From Methylotenera_A sp040079935 (GTDB lineage: Bacteria; Pseudomonadota; Gammaproteobacteria; Burkholderiales; Methylophilaceae), in NCBI GenBank assembly GCA_040079935.1, contig JBEBJI010000007.1:1-64000 (forward strand): a stretch of DNA of 64,000 nucleotides. The letters are read 5' to 3'. Below the pieces are notes generated by a model, which was not told where the DNA came from, did not search any database, and was given only the letters and a program-made list of their open reading frames with translations. This document shows positions 43,776 to 52,856 of this stretch, in pieces. Each line of letters starts with the position of its first letter. The first letter of the stretch is position 1. Position numbers and translations under genes: made by a program.

Positions 43776-44789
43776 CTAGCGCCCGCGCACTTTGGCTAAG
43801 CCAAAGCATAATCGTGAAAGCTCCAGCCAAGCATCACCTTGCATCACGCCCTTGGCGGTTCTGTCGATGTCGCACAGTTTTTGCAGCGCGGCTTCTAGCT
43901 GGCGTAAACTTAATCGACTAAGTGCGCGCTTGACTAAATTTTGCCTGTCGCCATAAATGCGCGCACTAGTCATCGCATTCATCACGTTTTCACCACGCGC
44001 CTCAGCCAGCTTAATGCGTACCAATGGCCGCAACACCCACATTAACGGGTTCATCACCGCAACGGCGTTTTCGCCTTCATCCTGCAAGCCTTGCAGAATA
44101 CGCGAAGTACGCGCCGCATCGCCCGCCAATACTGCCTCGCCGAGTTGAAACGCATCGTAGCGCGATACATTTAAAACCGATTCACGTACCGCCTCAGCGC
44201 TGATTTCGCCTGCGGGATAAAGCAGCCCAAGCTTTTGAATTTCTTGATGCGCGGCCAGCAAATTACCTTCCACTTGATGTGCGATAAACGCCAAACTAGC
44301 CGCATCTGCCGTTTGATTTTGCAATTTTAATCGGCCTGCAAGCCATTGTGGGAGCTGGTTTGGGGTGATTTCTTTTAGCTCAATGAGAGTGCTGGAGTTT
44401 TGCAAACTGCCAAACCAAGTGCTATTTTTGGCCTCGCGCTCCAAGCTTGGCAAAGTAATAATCGTCGTCGTATCTGGGATTAAATTCGCCGCCAATTCGG
44501 TGAGCGCTTTGCCGCCATCCACGCCAGGTTTCCCGCTAGGAATATGAATTTCTAAAATGCGTTTGGATGAAAATAGCGAAAGCGCCTGCGAAAATTGTTG
44601 GATTTGTTGCCAGTTGAAATTACGCTCAATGATGAAGTTGCTGCGTTCATCTGCACCTGCCTTGCGTGCCGCATGACGTATAGCGTCCAAGCATTCGCTT
44701 TGCGCCAGCGGCTCATCGCCCACCAATACATAAAGTGGCGATAAGGTTTGCGTGAGGTGTTGGTTAAGTTGGTTTGAATCAAGCCGCAT
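43776..44789 (-). CDS. holA: DNA polymerase III delta subunit
   Basis: The clamp-loader delta subunit that opens the beta sliding clamp. The 337 residues match the HolA family: N-terminal LYVLVGDEPLAQSECLDAIR, then HIPSGKPGVDGGKAL, and the C-terminal collar domain (about 215-330). It follows lptE by 22 bases, the conserved lptE-holA pair of gammaproteobacteria and betaproteobacteria. Confidence 0.93.
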   Translation of the reverse strand: MRLDSNQLNQHLTQTLSPLYVLVGDEPLAQSECLDAIRHAARKAGADERSNFIIERNFNWQQIQQFSQALSLFSSKRILEIHIPSGKPGVDGGKALTELAANLIPDTTTIITLPSLEREAKNSTWFGSLQNSSTLIELKEITPNQLPQWLAGRLKLQNQTADAASLAFIAHQVEGNLLAAHQEIQKLGLLYPAGEISAEAVRESVLNVSRYDAFQLGEAVLAGDAARTSRILQGLQDEGENAVAVMNPLMWVLRPLVRIKLAEARGENVMNAMTSARIYGDRQNLVKRALSRLSLRQLEAALQKLCDIDRTAKGVMQGDAWLELSRLCFGLAKVRGR

Positions 44790-44811
44790 TGCAGATAGCG
44801 CTTATTTTTGC

Positions 44812-45315
44812 CTATTGTTTTTTTAGCGCAGAAAGCCTACGAATTAAATTGCTGATAACATCTTGTTGCATGCTCTCGTTGAGGCGCTTTTCTTCACCTT
44901 GTTTCGCTAGCAAATTCGCATCGCTGTAAGTAAAGTCGCGCCGCGCTTCCACTGTTTGTGTTTGGCTCCACAGCTCGGCACCAGCGGGTTTGGTGCGGTA
45001 ATGCACGCGATAATACAGTTCAAACTCGTTCACCGTACCTGCGCCCGCCAAAGATAAAATGCGTTTTTCGCTCTCTTCGCCCACCATTTCCAGCAATAAC
45101 TCTGCGCCATCATTGCTGGGCAGCACTTTTACACCATTATTGGTGAGAGATTTATTGAGGTTTTTTGTGATCACTAGCGTGTTGCCTTGAATGAAAATGC
45201 TGTTGAAGGAAACATCCGCCGCGCCGCGCAAATGAAAGCCGCAACCAACCAAGCTTGCCAGTGATACAGTAAAAACCATGACTGTAAAAATAGAGTTGTT
45301 TAATGTGAGTTTCAA
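44812..45315 (-). CDS. lptE: LPS-assembly lipoprotein LptE
   Basis: An outer-membrane lipoprotein that plugs LptD and delivers LPS to the cell surface. The 167 residues have a lipobox LVGC (C25) followed by GFHLRG, which is the LptE signature. It is encoded between leuS (three-base gap) and holA, the classic context. Confidence 0.92.
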   Translation of the reverse strand: MKLTLNNSIFTVMVFTVSLASLVGCGFHLRGAADVSFNSIFIQGNTLVITKNLNKSLTNNGVKVLPSNDGAELLLEMVGEESEKRILSLAGAGTVNEFELYYRVHYRTKPAGAELWSQTQTVEARRDFTYSDANLLAKQGEEKRLNESMQQDVISNLIRRLSALKKQ

Positions 45316-45318
45316 GCT

Positions 45319-47889
45319 TTATCCAATGACCACGTTGACCAATTTATTCGGTACAACAATGATTTTACGCACACTCGTGCCATCTACCAAGAATTTCGTT
45401 ACAAAATCTTGCGCCAAAGTTAAAGTTTCAATTACTTCTTTGCTGGCCTCGCGCGAAACAGTGAGGTTTCCGCGTAGCTTGCCGTTCACTTGTACCACAT
45501 ATTCAACGGTATCTTGCACCATGGCGGTCTTGTCAGAGGCAGGCCAGGAGGCGCATAGAATATGGCTTGCAGGACATAGGTTTTCCCATAGTGCTTGGCA
45601 AATATGCGGCACAATAGGTGAAAGTAGTAATGCCACGTTTTGCAACACTTCCTGGCGTACGCTTCTTGTCACCTCATCCGTCGCCTCGATTTTTGCTAAC
45701 GCATTCATCAACTCCATCACGCTAGAAATTGCGGTATTAAAACTGTGGCGACGCCCATAATCATCCCCCACTTTTTCAATGGTGAGGTGTAATTGCAGGC
45801 GCAAATTTTTGAGCTCAGCCGTTAATTCGCCACGCCCTGAATTAGACAAAGCATAAGCTTTAACTTTGCCCAAACTTACATGCTCGTAAGCCGCTTTCCA
45901 CAAGCGTTTTAAGAATCGACTTGCACCTTCCACGCCGCTATCCGCCCATTCTAGGCTTTGGTCTGGCGGCGCGGCAAACATCATGAAAAGCCTCGCTGTA
46001 TCTGCGCCGTAGGTGTCGATGAGCGCTTGTGGGTCAACCGTGTTGCCTTTGGATTTGCTCATTTTCGAGCCATCTTTCAGCACCATGCCTTGCGTCAGCA
46101 AGTTAGTAAAAGGCTCATCGTTTTTAATTAAACCCACATCGCGCATCAGCTTGTTAAAGAAGCGTGCATATAAAAGATGCAAAATCGCGTGTTCTATACC
46201 GCCTACATATTGGTCAACTGGCAACCAGTAATAGGCGCGCTCATCGACCATTTTGGTGTCGCAATCAAAACTCGCATAACGCGCAAAATACCAAGATGAT
46301 TCGAAGAATGTATCTAATGTATCCGTTTCGCGCGTCGCATTACCGTTGCAGGTTGGGCAAGTGGTTTCGTAAAAACTTGGGTCTTTTTTAATCGGCGAAC
46401 CCACTCCGTCCATCGTGACATCCTCTGGAATCCTTACTGGAAGCGCCTCTGCAGGCACTGGTACTTCGCCACATTTGGTGCAATGAATAATTGGAATTGG
46501 GCAGCCCCAATAGCGTTGGCGGGAAACGCCCCAATCACGTAAACGGAATTGGGTACGTTTTTTACCTAAATTTTTGCTATTTAAAGCTGATGAAATGGCA
46601 TCTGAAGATTGTTCAAAATTTAAACCATCAAATTTGCCAGAGTTTATACACGTCCCATGCTCAGAAAAAATATCCAGCCAGTCAAACCAGTTTAAAATCC
46701 CAGATTGTTCACCATCATGTGCTATTGATGGAAACTCACGTTCGTTCAGATTTGAACCACTAGTGTGATAAGACGTTGTTACTTTTTGACTATTCCAACT
46801 TTTAGGTGCTATTACAGCTTTAATCGGTAAGTTATATTTTTTAGCAAACTCAAAATCGCGCTCATCATGCGCCGGCACCGCCATGACAGCTCCTTCGCCA
46901 TAGCTTGCCAATACATAGTTTGCGACCCAAACTGGCAATTGCTCGCCATTTAAAGGATGCGTGACAAAGAAACCTGTGGCCATGCCTTTTTTCTCAGCAG
47001 TGGCAACATCTGCCTCGGCCACGCTGCCGCGTTTGCATTCAGCAATAAATTCAGCTAATTTTGGGTTATCTTTTGCTGCTAAAGTTGCCAGTGCGTGTTC
47101 CGCCGCCACCGCCACGTAAGTCGCACCCATTAAGGTGTCTGGGCGGGTGGTATAAACTTTTAAATTACCATTTTGACCGACAATCGGAAATTCCACTTCG
47201 CAACCGTAGCTTTTGCCAATCCAGTTGCGTTGCATCGTTTTCACTTGCTCTGGCCAACCATCGAGTTTGTCTAGATCATTTAATAATTCTTCCGCATAGG
47301 CGGTGATTTTCATGAAGTATTGTGGAATATCACGCTTTTCCACCAGTGCGCCACTGCGCCAGCCGCGGCCGTCAATGACTTGCTCATTGGCTAAAACCGT
47401 GCCGTCAACTGGATCCCAATTTACCGTCGCGGTTTTTTTATAAATTAAACCCTTTTTAAATAACTCTGTAAAAAGCCATTGCTCCCATTTGTAATATTCA
47501 GGTCTGCAGGTCGCAATTTCTCTGTTCCAATCTACGCCCAAACCCAGTTGTTTAAGCTGGGTTTTCATGTGTTCGATATTTTCATACGTCCACTTGGCAG
47601 GCGCAGTTTTATTGGCGATTGCGGCATTTTCGGCAGGCAAACCAAATGCATCCCAACCCATCGGCTGCATGACGTTAAAGCCTTTCATTTTGTGAAAACG
47701 GCTAAGCACATCGCCGATGGTGTAGTTACGCACATGCCCCATATGTAGGCGACCAGAAGGATACGGGAACATCGACAGGCAGTAATATTTTGGTTTTTTG
47801 CTGTCTTCTTTTGCCGCGAAAGTCTGATTGGCTTCCCAATATTGTTGCGCTTGTTGTTCGATTTCTTTGAAAGGATATTGCTGCTGCAT
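45319..47889 (-). CDS. leuS: Leucyl-tRNA synthetase
   Basis: A class I aminoacyl-tRNA synthetase charging tRNA-Leu, with a CP1 editing domain. The 856 residues contain the HIGH-type motif LHMGHVRNY (about 48-56), WVANYVLASYGEGAVMAVPAH in the editing domain, a zinc ribbon (CTKCGEVPVP, CPTC) and KMSKS in DGSKMSKSKGNT. It is the first gene of the minus-strand operon. The 215 bases upstream hold a 16-bp palindrome. Confidence 0.97.
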   Translation of the reverse strand: MQQQYPFKEIEQQAQQYWEANQTFAAKEDSKKPKYYCLSMFPYPSGRLHMGHVRNYTIGDVLSRFHKMKGFNVMQPMGWDAFGLPAENAAIANKTAPAKWTYENIEHMKTQLKQLGLGVDWNREIATCRPEYYKWEQWLFTELFKKGLIYKKTATVNWDPVDGTVLANEQVIDGRGWRSGALVEKRDIPQYFMKITAYAEELLNDLDKLDGWPEQVKTMQRNWIGKSYGCEVEFPIVGQNGNLKVYTTRPDTLMGATYVAVAAEHALATLAAKDNPKLAEFIAECKRGSVAEADVATAEKKGMATGFFVTHPLNGEQLPVWVANYVLASYGEGAVMAVPAHDERDFEFAKKYNLPIKAVIAPKSWNSQKVTTSYHTSGSNLNEREFPSIAHDGEQSGILNWFDWLDIFSEHGTCINSGKFDGLNFEQSSDAISSALNSKNLGKKRTQFRLRDWGVSRQRYWGCPIPIIHCTKCGEVPVPAEALPVRIPEDVTMDGVGSPIKKDPSFYETTCPTCNGNATRETDTLDTFFESSWYFARYASFDCDTKMVDERAYYWLPVDQYVGGIEHAILHLLYARFFNKLMRDVGLIKNDEPFTNLLTQGMVLKDGSKMSKSKGNTVDPQALIDTYGADTARLFMMFAAPPDQSLEWADSGVEGASRFLKRLWKAAYEHVSLGKVKAYALSNSGRGELTAELKNLRLQLHLTIEKVGDDYGRRHSFNTAISSVMELMNALAKIEATDEVTRSVRQEVLQNVALLLSPIVPHICQALWENLCPASHILCASWPASDKTAMVQDTVEYVVQVNGKLRGNLTVSREASKEVIETLTLAQDFVTKFLVDGTSVRKIIVVPNKLVNVVIG

Positions 47890-47942
47890 GGCTGTGCGGA
47901 GAGAAAATGTTAAAACAAGATTATACCTTTGGCGTGTGAATA

Positions 47943-47958
47943 ATGCGATTTATCGCAT
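47943..47958. promoter_or_regulatory. 16-bp palindrome upstream of leuS
   Basis: ATGCGAT-TT-ATCGCAT is a perfect dyad in the divergent gap between leuS and the HAMP-protein gene. A second short hairpin, AGACC-TTTAC-GGTCT, lies 15 bases further on. The site could be an operator for either gene; no regulator is suggested by the sequence. Confidence 0.35.
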
Positions 47959-48104
47959 ACATTCTACGGAGAAGACCTTTACGGTCTGAAGGCGCTGAGT
48001 TTAACTTGGTAACAAACAGCAGAAAAGCTACATGACGGAGTTGTAAGGAATTTACTGTATAAACGACTAAATTTATATAATTAATTGATGAATGGAAAAG
48101 AACA

Positions 48105-49052
48105 ATGAAACTGAATGTAACGCAAAAAATCTTGGCGGGTTATGTGGTGGGCTTTATTTTACTCATGGCATTTGCTGCCTTAACTTTTTTGAATGGTAAA
48201 AAAATTGAGGCAACTACAGTTGCGCTTTCACAAGAGAAAATTCCTGGCTTAATCGCGGCGGCCAGCCTAAAAAGCAACCTGCAGGCACAGAGCAATCAGC
48301 TGTACGAGCTCTATGCAACGAACGACCAAGCGGTATTTGCTAAGCAGCATGAAGCCACTATTGCAGTAATGCAACAAGAAGTTGCAAAATTGCAATCGCT
48401 GGCAGAATACAAACTATATGAAGCAGATTTGGTTAAAATGGGTGCTAAACAAGCGGAATTTAGCGATCAATTTGTGCAGATTATGCGTCAACCAGAGGTG
48501 GATTGGGATGCTGCGCGCGAGGCTTTATCTGCCTTTAGCAAAAGTACAAATGAAATGGGTGCAAGTTTGGATGGTTTAGTAAAAAAAGTTTCAGATCAAA
48601 CGCTTGCAAGTGCAAATGCATCAAAAAACCTTACCGAGCAGTTGATTAATTTGGCTTTGGTGTTGGCTGGTTTAATGTTTTTAGGTGTGCTTGCGGCGGC
48701 GCATTATAGCCATCGCCAAGTGGCTGTGCCGCTTAGAGAAATTAGCGATGTGCTGGGAGGAATTGCCGCGCGCAAAGATTTAACTTATCGAATTAAGCAA
48801 CGCAGTAATGATGAGATAGGAGAAATTGCGTTAGCAACGAATAACTTGTTAGAAGAGTTTCAAAAATTGGCGCGCACGCTAGACGGCACGGCGCAAGAGG
48901 TGAACCGTACCAGCAAAAATTTAACCGAAATTGCTGAGGCTGCGAAAGTGAATATGACAGCAACTAGTGCCGAGGCTTTAAAAAATTCCACCACAAAGTT
49001 ACAAAAACTGGCTGACAATATGCACAGCCAAATCAGACTGCTAAATTTCTAG
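48105..49052 (+). CDS. HAMP-domain receptor lacking a signalling tip
   Basis: A 315-residue membrane protein: TM1 (about 8-29), a helical periplasmic sensor region (30-190), TM2 (about 185-206), HAMP (about 207-260, VAVPLREISDVLGGIA, then SNDEIGEIALATNNLL) and a short coiled tail. Chemoreceptors continue for another 200 or more residues with the conserved hairpin tip; this one stops after about 55 residues beyond HAMP. It is either a naturally truncated receptor or a partner for another signalling protein. No frameshift is visible near the end (TAG at 49050-49052). Confidence 0.75.
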   Translation: MKLNVTQKILAGYVVGFILLMAFAALTFLNGKKIEATTVALSQEKIPGLIAAASLKSNLQAQSNQLYELYATNDQAVFAKQHEATIAVMQQEVAKLQSLAEYKLYEADLVKMGAKQAEFSDQFVQIMRQPEVDWDAAREALSAFSKSTNEMGASLDGLVKKVSDQTLASANASKNLTEQLINLALVLAGLMFLGVLAAAHYSHRQVAVPLREISDVLGGIAARKDLTYRIKQRSNDEIGEIALATNNLLEEFQKLARTLDGTAQEVNRTSKNLTEIAEAAKVNMTATSAEALKNSTTKLQKLADNMHSQIRLLNF

Positions 49053-49090
49053 CATTCTTGATCCTGTTTTTTGCTTAGTCACGATAAGCG

Positions 49091-49873
49091 CTAAATCGCT
49101 TCAACTAAGTCTCTATAAACGTGCCAACTTGCATGTCCAACTATAGGCATGGTTACAATGAGACCTAGAAAACTCGTTGCAAAACCTATGCCGACAAGTA
49201 TCACGATGCATAATGCCCAAAGTAGCATTTGTACAGGGTTGCGGGCGACGGCGAGAAGACTGGCTATGGCCGCTGTAATCGCATCGGTTTTGCGGTCTGC
49301 CATTAGAGGTATGGCGATAACACTAGCAGCAAAAATGAAAGTGGCAAATAATCCACCGATAGTAAAATAAACGAGTGTAAAAATGGGTTGTTTGAATGTA
49401 ATTACATTTAGCACGACGTCAGCAAAGGTAGGCAATGCCCCTTCAAAAAAGAGCGCGAAAATAACCATTGATGCGCGCGCCCAGATTAACAAGACAACCA
49501 CTAGCACCCCAGCAAATATCCCAACATTTAGTAGATTTTGACGCCAAGCAGTGAGGCTAGGGGCAAGTTTAGGCGGTTCGCCGAGTTCCATGCGCCGACT
49601 CAAATCGTAGAGTCCCATCGCAAGGAATGGTCCGAGCAGGAGAAATCCCGTTGTTAACCCCGCCAATAGCCAATAAGCTTTAATAATTACCGCATGCATC
49701 AACATACCCGCACCAGCAAAAAAGACGCCGTAAAACAGACTGGCTAAACCGCCTCGACGGGTATCATTTATGCCAGCTTTGAGCCAGCCTATAATAGCGC
49801 TAGCCTTGATTTTACGAATCACTGGAAAGCTGTTAGCTGGGTTTTCAACGACTGAGTTATCGTTATCGCTCAT
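49091..49873 (-). CDS. DUF2189 integral membrane protein
   Basis: A 260-residue inner-membrane protein with six or so hydrophobic segments. The hallmarks are WLKAGINDTRRGGLASLFYGVFFAG at 29-53, LLGPFLAMGLYDLSRRMELGE and the C-terminal GLIVTMPIVGHASWHVYRDLV. This is the DUF2189 family, often near cytochrome c oxidase genes and of unknown role. It stands alone between the HAMP-protein gene and adk. Confidence 0.85.
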   Translation of the reverse strand: MSDNDNSVVENPANSFPVIRKIKASAIIGWLKAGINDTRRGGLASLFYGVFFAGAGMLMHAVIIKAYWLLAGLTTGFLLLGPFLAMGLYDLSRRMELGEPPKLAPSLTAWRQNLLNVGIFAGVLVVVLLIWARASMVIFALFFEGALPTFADVVLNVITFKQPIFTLVYFTIGGLFATFIFAASVIAIPLMADRKTDAITAAIASLLAVARNPVQMLLWALCIVILVGIGFATSFLGLIVTMPIVGHASWHVYRDLVEAI

Positions 49874-49935
49874 ATTTCACCCTTGATCCCGTGAATCGCT
49901 TCTTAAAGTTCACATTGTAGAGAAGTTAAAATAGA

Positions 49936-50589
49936 CTATGTAAGCGCAGCAAAAATGCTGTCGCGAATACTGTTCATTTCGCCTAAACCATTTACTTTCA
50001 CATGTTTTGGCGCGCCAGCAAGACCGTTCTTAGACCAAGTTACGTAGTAATCCACCAATGGTTTAGTTTGCGAATGATAGACTTCCAAGCGCTTCATAAC
50101 AGTCTCGGCTGCATCATCTGGGCGCTGCACTAAATCTTCGCCTGTCACATCATCTTTACCCGCAACTTTGGGTGGATTAAATTTCACATGATAAGTGCGA
50201 CCACTGGCTGGATGGCTGCGGCGACCGCTCATGCGCTCCACAATTGCGCTATCAGGCACATTAATTTCCACCACGTAATCAATACCAACACCAGCATTTT
50301 TCATGGCATCCGCCTGCGGAATAGTGCGCGGAAAGCCATCAAACAAAAAGCCGTTGGCGCAATCGGCTTCTTTAATGCGCTCCGAGACCAAGCCGATAAT
50401 TACCGCATCTGGCACCAAACCGCCGCTATCCATGTGGCCTTTTGCTTCAAGCCCAAGTGGTGTGCCAGCTTTAACCGCGGCGCGTAACATATCGCCTGTT
50501 GAAATTTGTGGAATGTTAAATTTTTCTTTAATAAATGTGGCCTGCGTGCCTTTGCCAGCGCCAGGCGCGCCCAATAAAATGATTCGCAT
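49936..50589 (-). CDS. adk: Adenylate kinase
   Basis: The enzyme converts ATP + AMP to two ADP. P-loop GAPGAGKGTQA (7-17), FLFDGFPRT and MSGRRSHPASGRTYH in the LID region. The LID carries no zinc cysteines and is of the long type. 217 residues. AAGGAG lies just before the ATG on the minus strand. Single gene. Confidence 0.96.
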   Translation of the reverse strand: MRIILLGAPGAGKGTQATFIKEKFNIPQISTGDMLRAAVKAGTPLGLEAKGHMDSGGLVPDAVIIGLVSERIKEADCANGFLFDGFPRTIPQADAMKNAGVGIDYVVEINVPDSAIVERMSGRRSHPASGRTYHVKFNPPKVAGKDDVTGEDLVQRPDDAAETVMKRLEVYHSQTKPLVDYYVTWSKNGLAGAPKHVKVNGLGEMNSIRDSIFAALT

Positions 50590-50747
50590 AAAAACTCCTT
50601 AAATTAGAGGCTAATTATAGCAGGGGAACAGTTTTTGCTCACTGGTGATTTAAACTTTAATGTGGATTAACTTTTAGCTTCATTTAACAAAGCATCGTTT
50701 TAGGATAATTTGAATTAGAAATAAGTCAGCAAATGCGAAATCAGTCG

Positions 50748-50776
50748 TTGACCAAACGTCCAGTTTCTAGCATAAT
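50748..50776 (+). promoter_or_regulatory. Sigma-70 type promoter ahead of tRNA-Lys
   Basis: TTGACC (50748-50753), 17 bases, CATAAT (50771-50776). The predicted start near 50783 gives an 80-base leader before the tRNA, which contains an open frame of 17 codons (50808-50861, MKKYQTPDLPKQLSSKT) ending two bases before the tRNA gene. Confidence 0.65.
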
Positions 50777-50862
50777 TGCGCCCTTTCGTAGCTGATGCAG
50801 ATTGCCTATGAAAAAGTATCAAACACCAGATTTACCCAAACAGTTAAGTAGTAAAACTTAAT

Positions 50863-50938
50863 GGGGCGTTAGCTCAGCTGGTAGAGCAGCGGACTTTTAA
50901 TCCGTTTGTCGTGGGTTCGATCCCCGCACGCCCTACCA
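50863..50938 (+). tRNA. tRNA-Lys (anticodon UUU)
   Basis: A complete cloverleaf: acceptor GGGGCGT / ACGCCCT (with a G-U closing pair), D arm GCTC/GAGC, anticodon stem GCGGA/TCCGT with loop CTTTTAA (anticodon TTT), T arm GTGGG TTCGATC CCCGC, discriminator A and an encoded CCA. It reads lysine AAA/AAG codons. It is the probable insertion target for the island that follows. Confidence 0.97.
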
Positions 50939-50943
50939 ATACC

Positions 50944-50985
50944 AGCGCGGCTTAACGGAAGTTAAGCCGCGCTATTTATTTCCGC
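50944..50985 (+). terminator. Rho-independent terminator of the tRNA-Lys transcript
   Basis: AGCGCGGCTTAAC (50944-50956) and GTTAAGCCGCGCT (50961-50973) form a perfect 13-bp stem around GGAA, followed by ATTTATTT. Confidence 0.85.
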
Positions 50986-51030
50986 AAATACCTTACTTTT
51001 CCGCAAATAGACATTTTTAGCTAATTTAGA

Positions 51031-51180
51031 CTATCTGGTTGGGCTTACCTTTTGCCCACGACTCTGCTTGACATAATGTTCAGTCATTTTCACTTGCCCA
51101 GTTCGTGTAATAGCTGCATAACTCATTCTTCAATGAATTTATTACATTTCATAATCTGGCGATTGCTATCAGAAAAGCTT
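51031..51180 (-). pseudogene. Remnant of a tyrosine recombinase (integrase) C-terminus
   Basis: On the minus strand an open tail of about 28 codons ends with TAG at 51033-51031 and reads ITRTGQVKMTEHYVKQS then RGQKVSPTR. This resembles the end of phage-type integrases, where the catalytic Tyr of H-Y lies shortly before the C-terminus. Upstream codons are in other frames and soon hit stops, so only debris is left. It lies 93 bases behind tRNA-Lys, where an integrase would be expected. The match is by eye and short. Confidence 0.4.
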
Positions 51181-51411
51181 AATTGTACGCCCAAATATTT
51201 TTCATAACTTATACCATTTTTGCATAGTCTGGCTATGCAAAATAGAGCATCAATAAACTAATATTAAGGTCTTCGTAAATTTATGTGTATTTGAAGTTTG
51301 GAGAAGCTTTTAGTCATACTTTAAATATGTTGAATTGCTGTTTTTTTTGGTGTCCGATTTGCATGATTGCTTGTGGAATTTCAATTCCTTATTGCAGACG
51401 GTCATAGACCC

Positions 51412-51600
51412 TCACTTCCGACCCAAAGCAAGCGTTCGTAGCACGCTCTCGAAAGCAGAAGTAGCGACATTTGCTTCCAAAAAAATGAATGTCTCAACAC
51501 CAAACTGAGAAAGAGACATGCAGTGCAATTGGCCTTGATCATTGCGTCGTAAGGCTAGCGTTACAGCGATGCAAGACAGAGTTTCTAATCGTCTAATCAC
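51412..51600 (-). CDS. Unidentified open frame, possibly a fragment
   Basis: The frame is open from about 51702 to 51412 with no ATG; a GTG at 51600 would give 62 residues (IRRLETLSCIAVTLALRRND). The upstream in-frame part includes STHSVDDVIRRLE, which faintly recalls the start of DUF302 domains, but the rest does not follow. It is probably a relic in the eroded island. The stretch from 51181 to 51411 and from 51703 to 51983 shows no gene on either strand. Confidence 0.25.
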   Translation of the reverse strand: MIRRLETLSCIAVTLALRRNDQGQLHCMSLSQFGVETFIFLEANVATSAFESVLRTLALGRK

Positions 51601-51983
51601 ATCATCAACAGAGTGGGTAGATTTAATCGCATAGTGCCTGACGCGAGTGGGAAGCCACAGGAAACGATTGAGCGTGAGTGAGAAGACAACCTTGGAACTT
51701 CATTGTTTTAATTGCTACCAAATAGGCACTTGTGCCAGCTTTCAGCCTCGCAGTTAGTCATTCGCCGCACAAAAAGTTGCCTCCAACTATCTGGAAGAGG
51801 TAGTTTTAGACAGGCATTAACTCTTCAGGATTTACTACCCTGTCTCGGAGATACAAGCCAGCACGCAAAGTGCTATGAACTGGAGTCGCCATATCGTCGC
51901 AACCGAAGCGCAGATTAGCTTAAAGCAGGGTTGCCGACCTTGTGACACGGCGGGAAAAACACTTCCGATTCGCAACTGGTCGC

Positions 51984-52785
51984 CTATACAGAGACCGTTG
52001 TCGGATAGTGATGATGCGGCGTCACGTACACGGTTTTCAATTGCCAAGACAATTTCTGCACCACATGCTCGAGAATGCCTTTACTGAAACCCTCAATATC
52101 GATCGGTATTTGCGAAATCTTCGCTCCCACGAACTCGAACGCCCACCACGCAAAGGCGTATCCGGGCACCTCCACAGCGACTACGTCATCGCGTTTGAGC
52201 AACACCAAAGCATACAGGGCGAGCGCGCCATGCGCTCCATGGCTAAGTAGTATCTCATCGATGCATGTTGACAGCCCTCGTGCCAGATTGACGAAGCTGG
52301 GGGATTATGTCGCGAAGGCTCGGATCACCAGCTGCATCGCCCTAACCCACGGTCACTCGGCTGGAAAATCGGAGCGCTCTGGCGTACGCTCGAGACAGTT
52401 CCACCCACGGCGCGAGCCGAGAGTCTAGCAAGCCGTCGGTAATCGATACAATATTGGCATCTTGCCGGGAGCAATTCGCTTTGCCCAGAGAGTGCACCTC
52501 CACATCGGCGATCGCTGAGCGCGGTAGCGAGACCGCTACACGAGCCCCAGAGGCGGGTCGCGTCTCGAGCCACCCTTGGACGACGATCTCGTCGACCACC
52601 GCGACGACAACCTTTCGATTCAATCCGAGTTGCTCTGCCAGAATTCGGTACCAGGCAGCATTGAGCCGAGTGTTAACCTTCCCAGCTGGATCTCGTGAAT
52701 GAGTGAGTGTGTGAGTTGGGTCTGCTGCGACACCGACGTGTCCCGCTCAAGTACGAGATCGAAGCGCCAGGGTCATCTCATTGGA
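51984..52785 (-). pseudogene. Broken MocR/PdxR-type GntR-aminotransferase regulator
   Basis: Joined across frames, the minus strand reads as one MocR protein: FDLVLERDTSVSQQTQL and GRLTLGSMLPGT (wHTH start), then in another frame ILAEQLGLNRKVVVAVVDEI and QGWLETRPASGARV, a premature TAG where GYGD is expected (followed by GDPSLRDIIPQL), then in a third frame LLKRDDVVAVEVPGYAFAWW, GAKISQIPIDIEGF and YVTPHHHYPTTVSV. At least two frameshifts and one nonsense codon are needed, and the C-terminal PLP-lysine half is missing. It is a dead regulator, probably once controlling the DapA/aldolase genes beside it. Confidence 0.8.
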
Positions 52786-52856
52786 TCCTCGGGCTTCCAG
52801 TCTTGGATCTATTCATGGGACGTCGCCGATGGCAAAGACGGAAGTTCGCTTGACAA

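Noticed and set aside
47890..48104. T-box leader for leuS
   Set aside because: The upstream region has a 16-bp palindrome and a small hairpin, but no T-box sequence or terminator/antiterminator pair, and T-boxes are rare in Proteobacteria.
51835..52250. Short plus-strand frames in the island
   Set aside because: The minus strand reads as MocR segments here; the plus frames show no domain.
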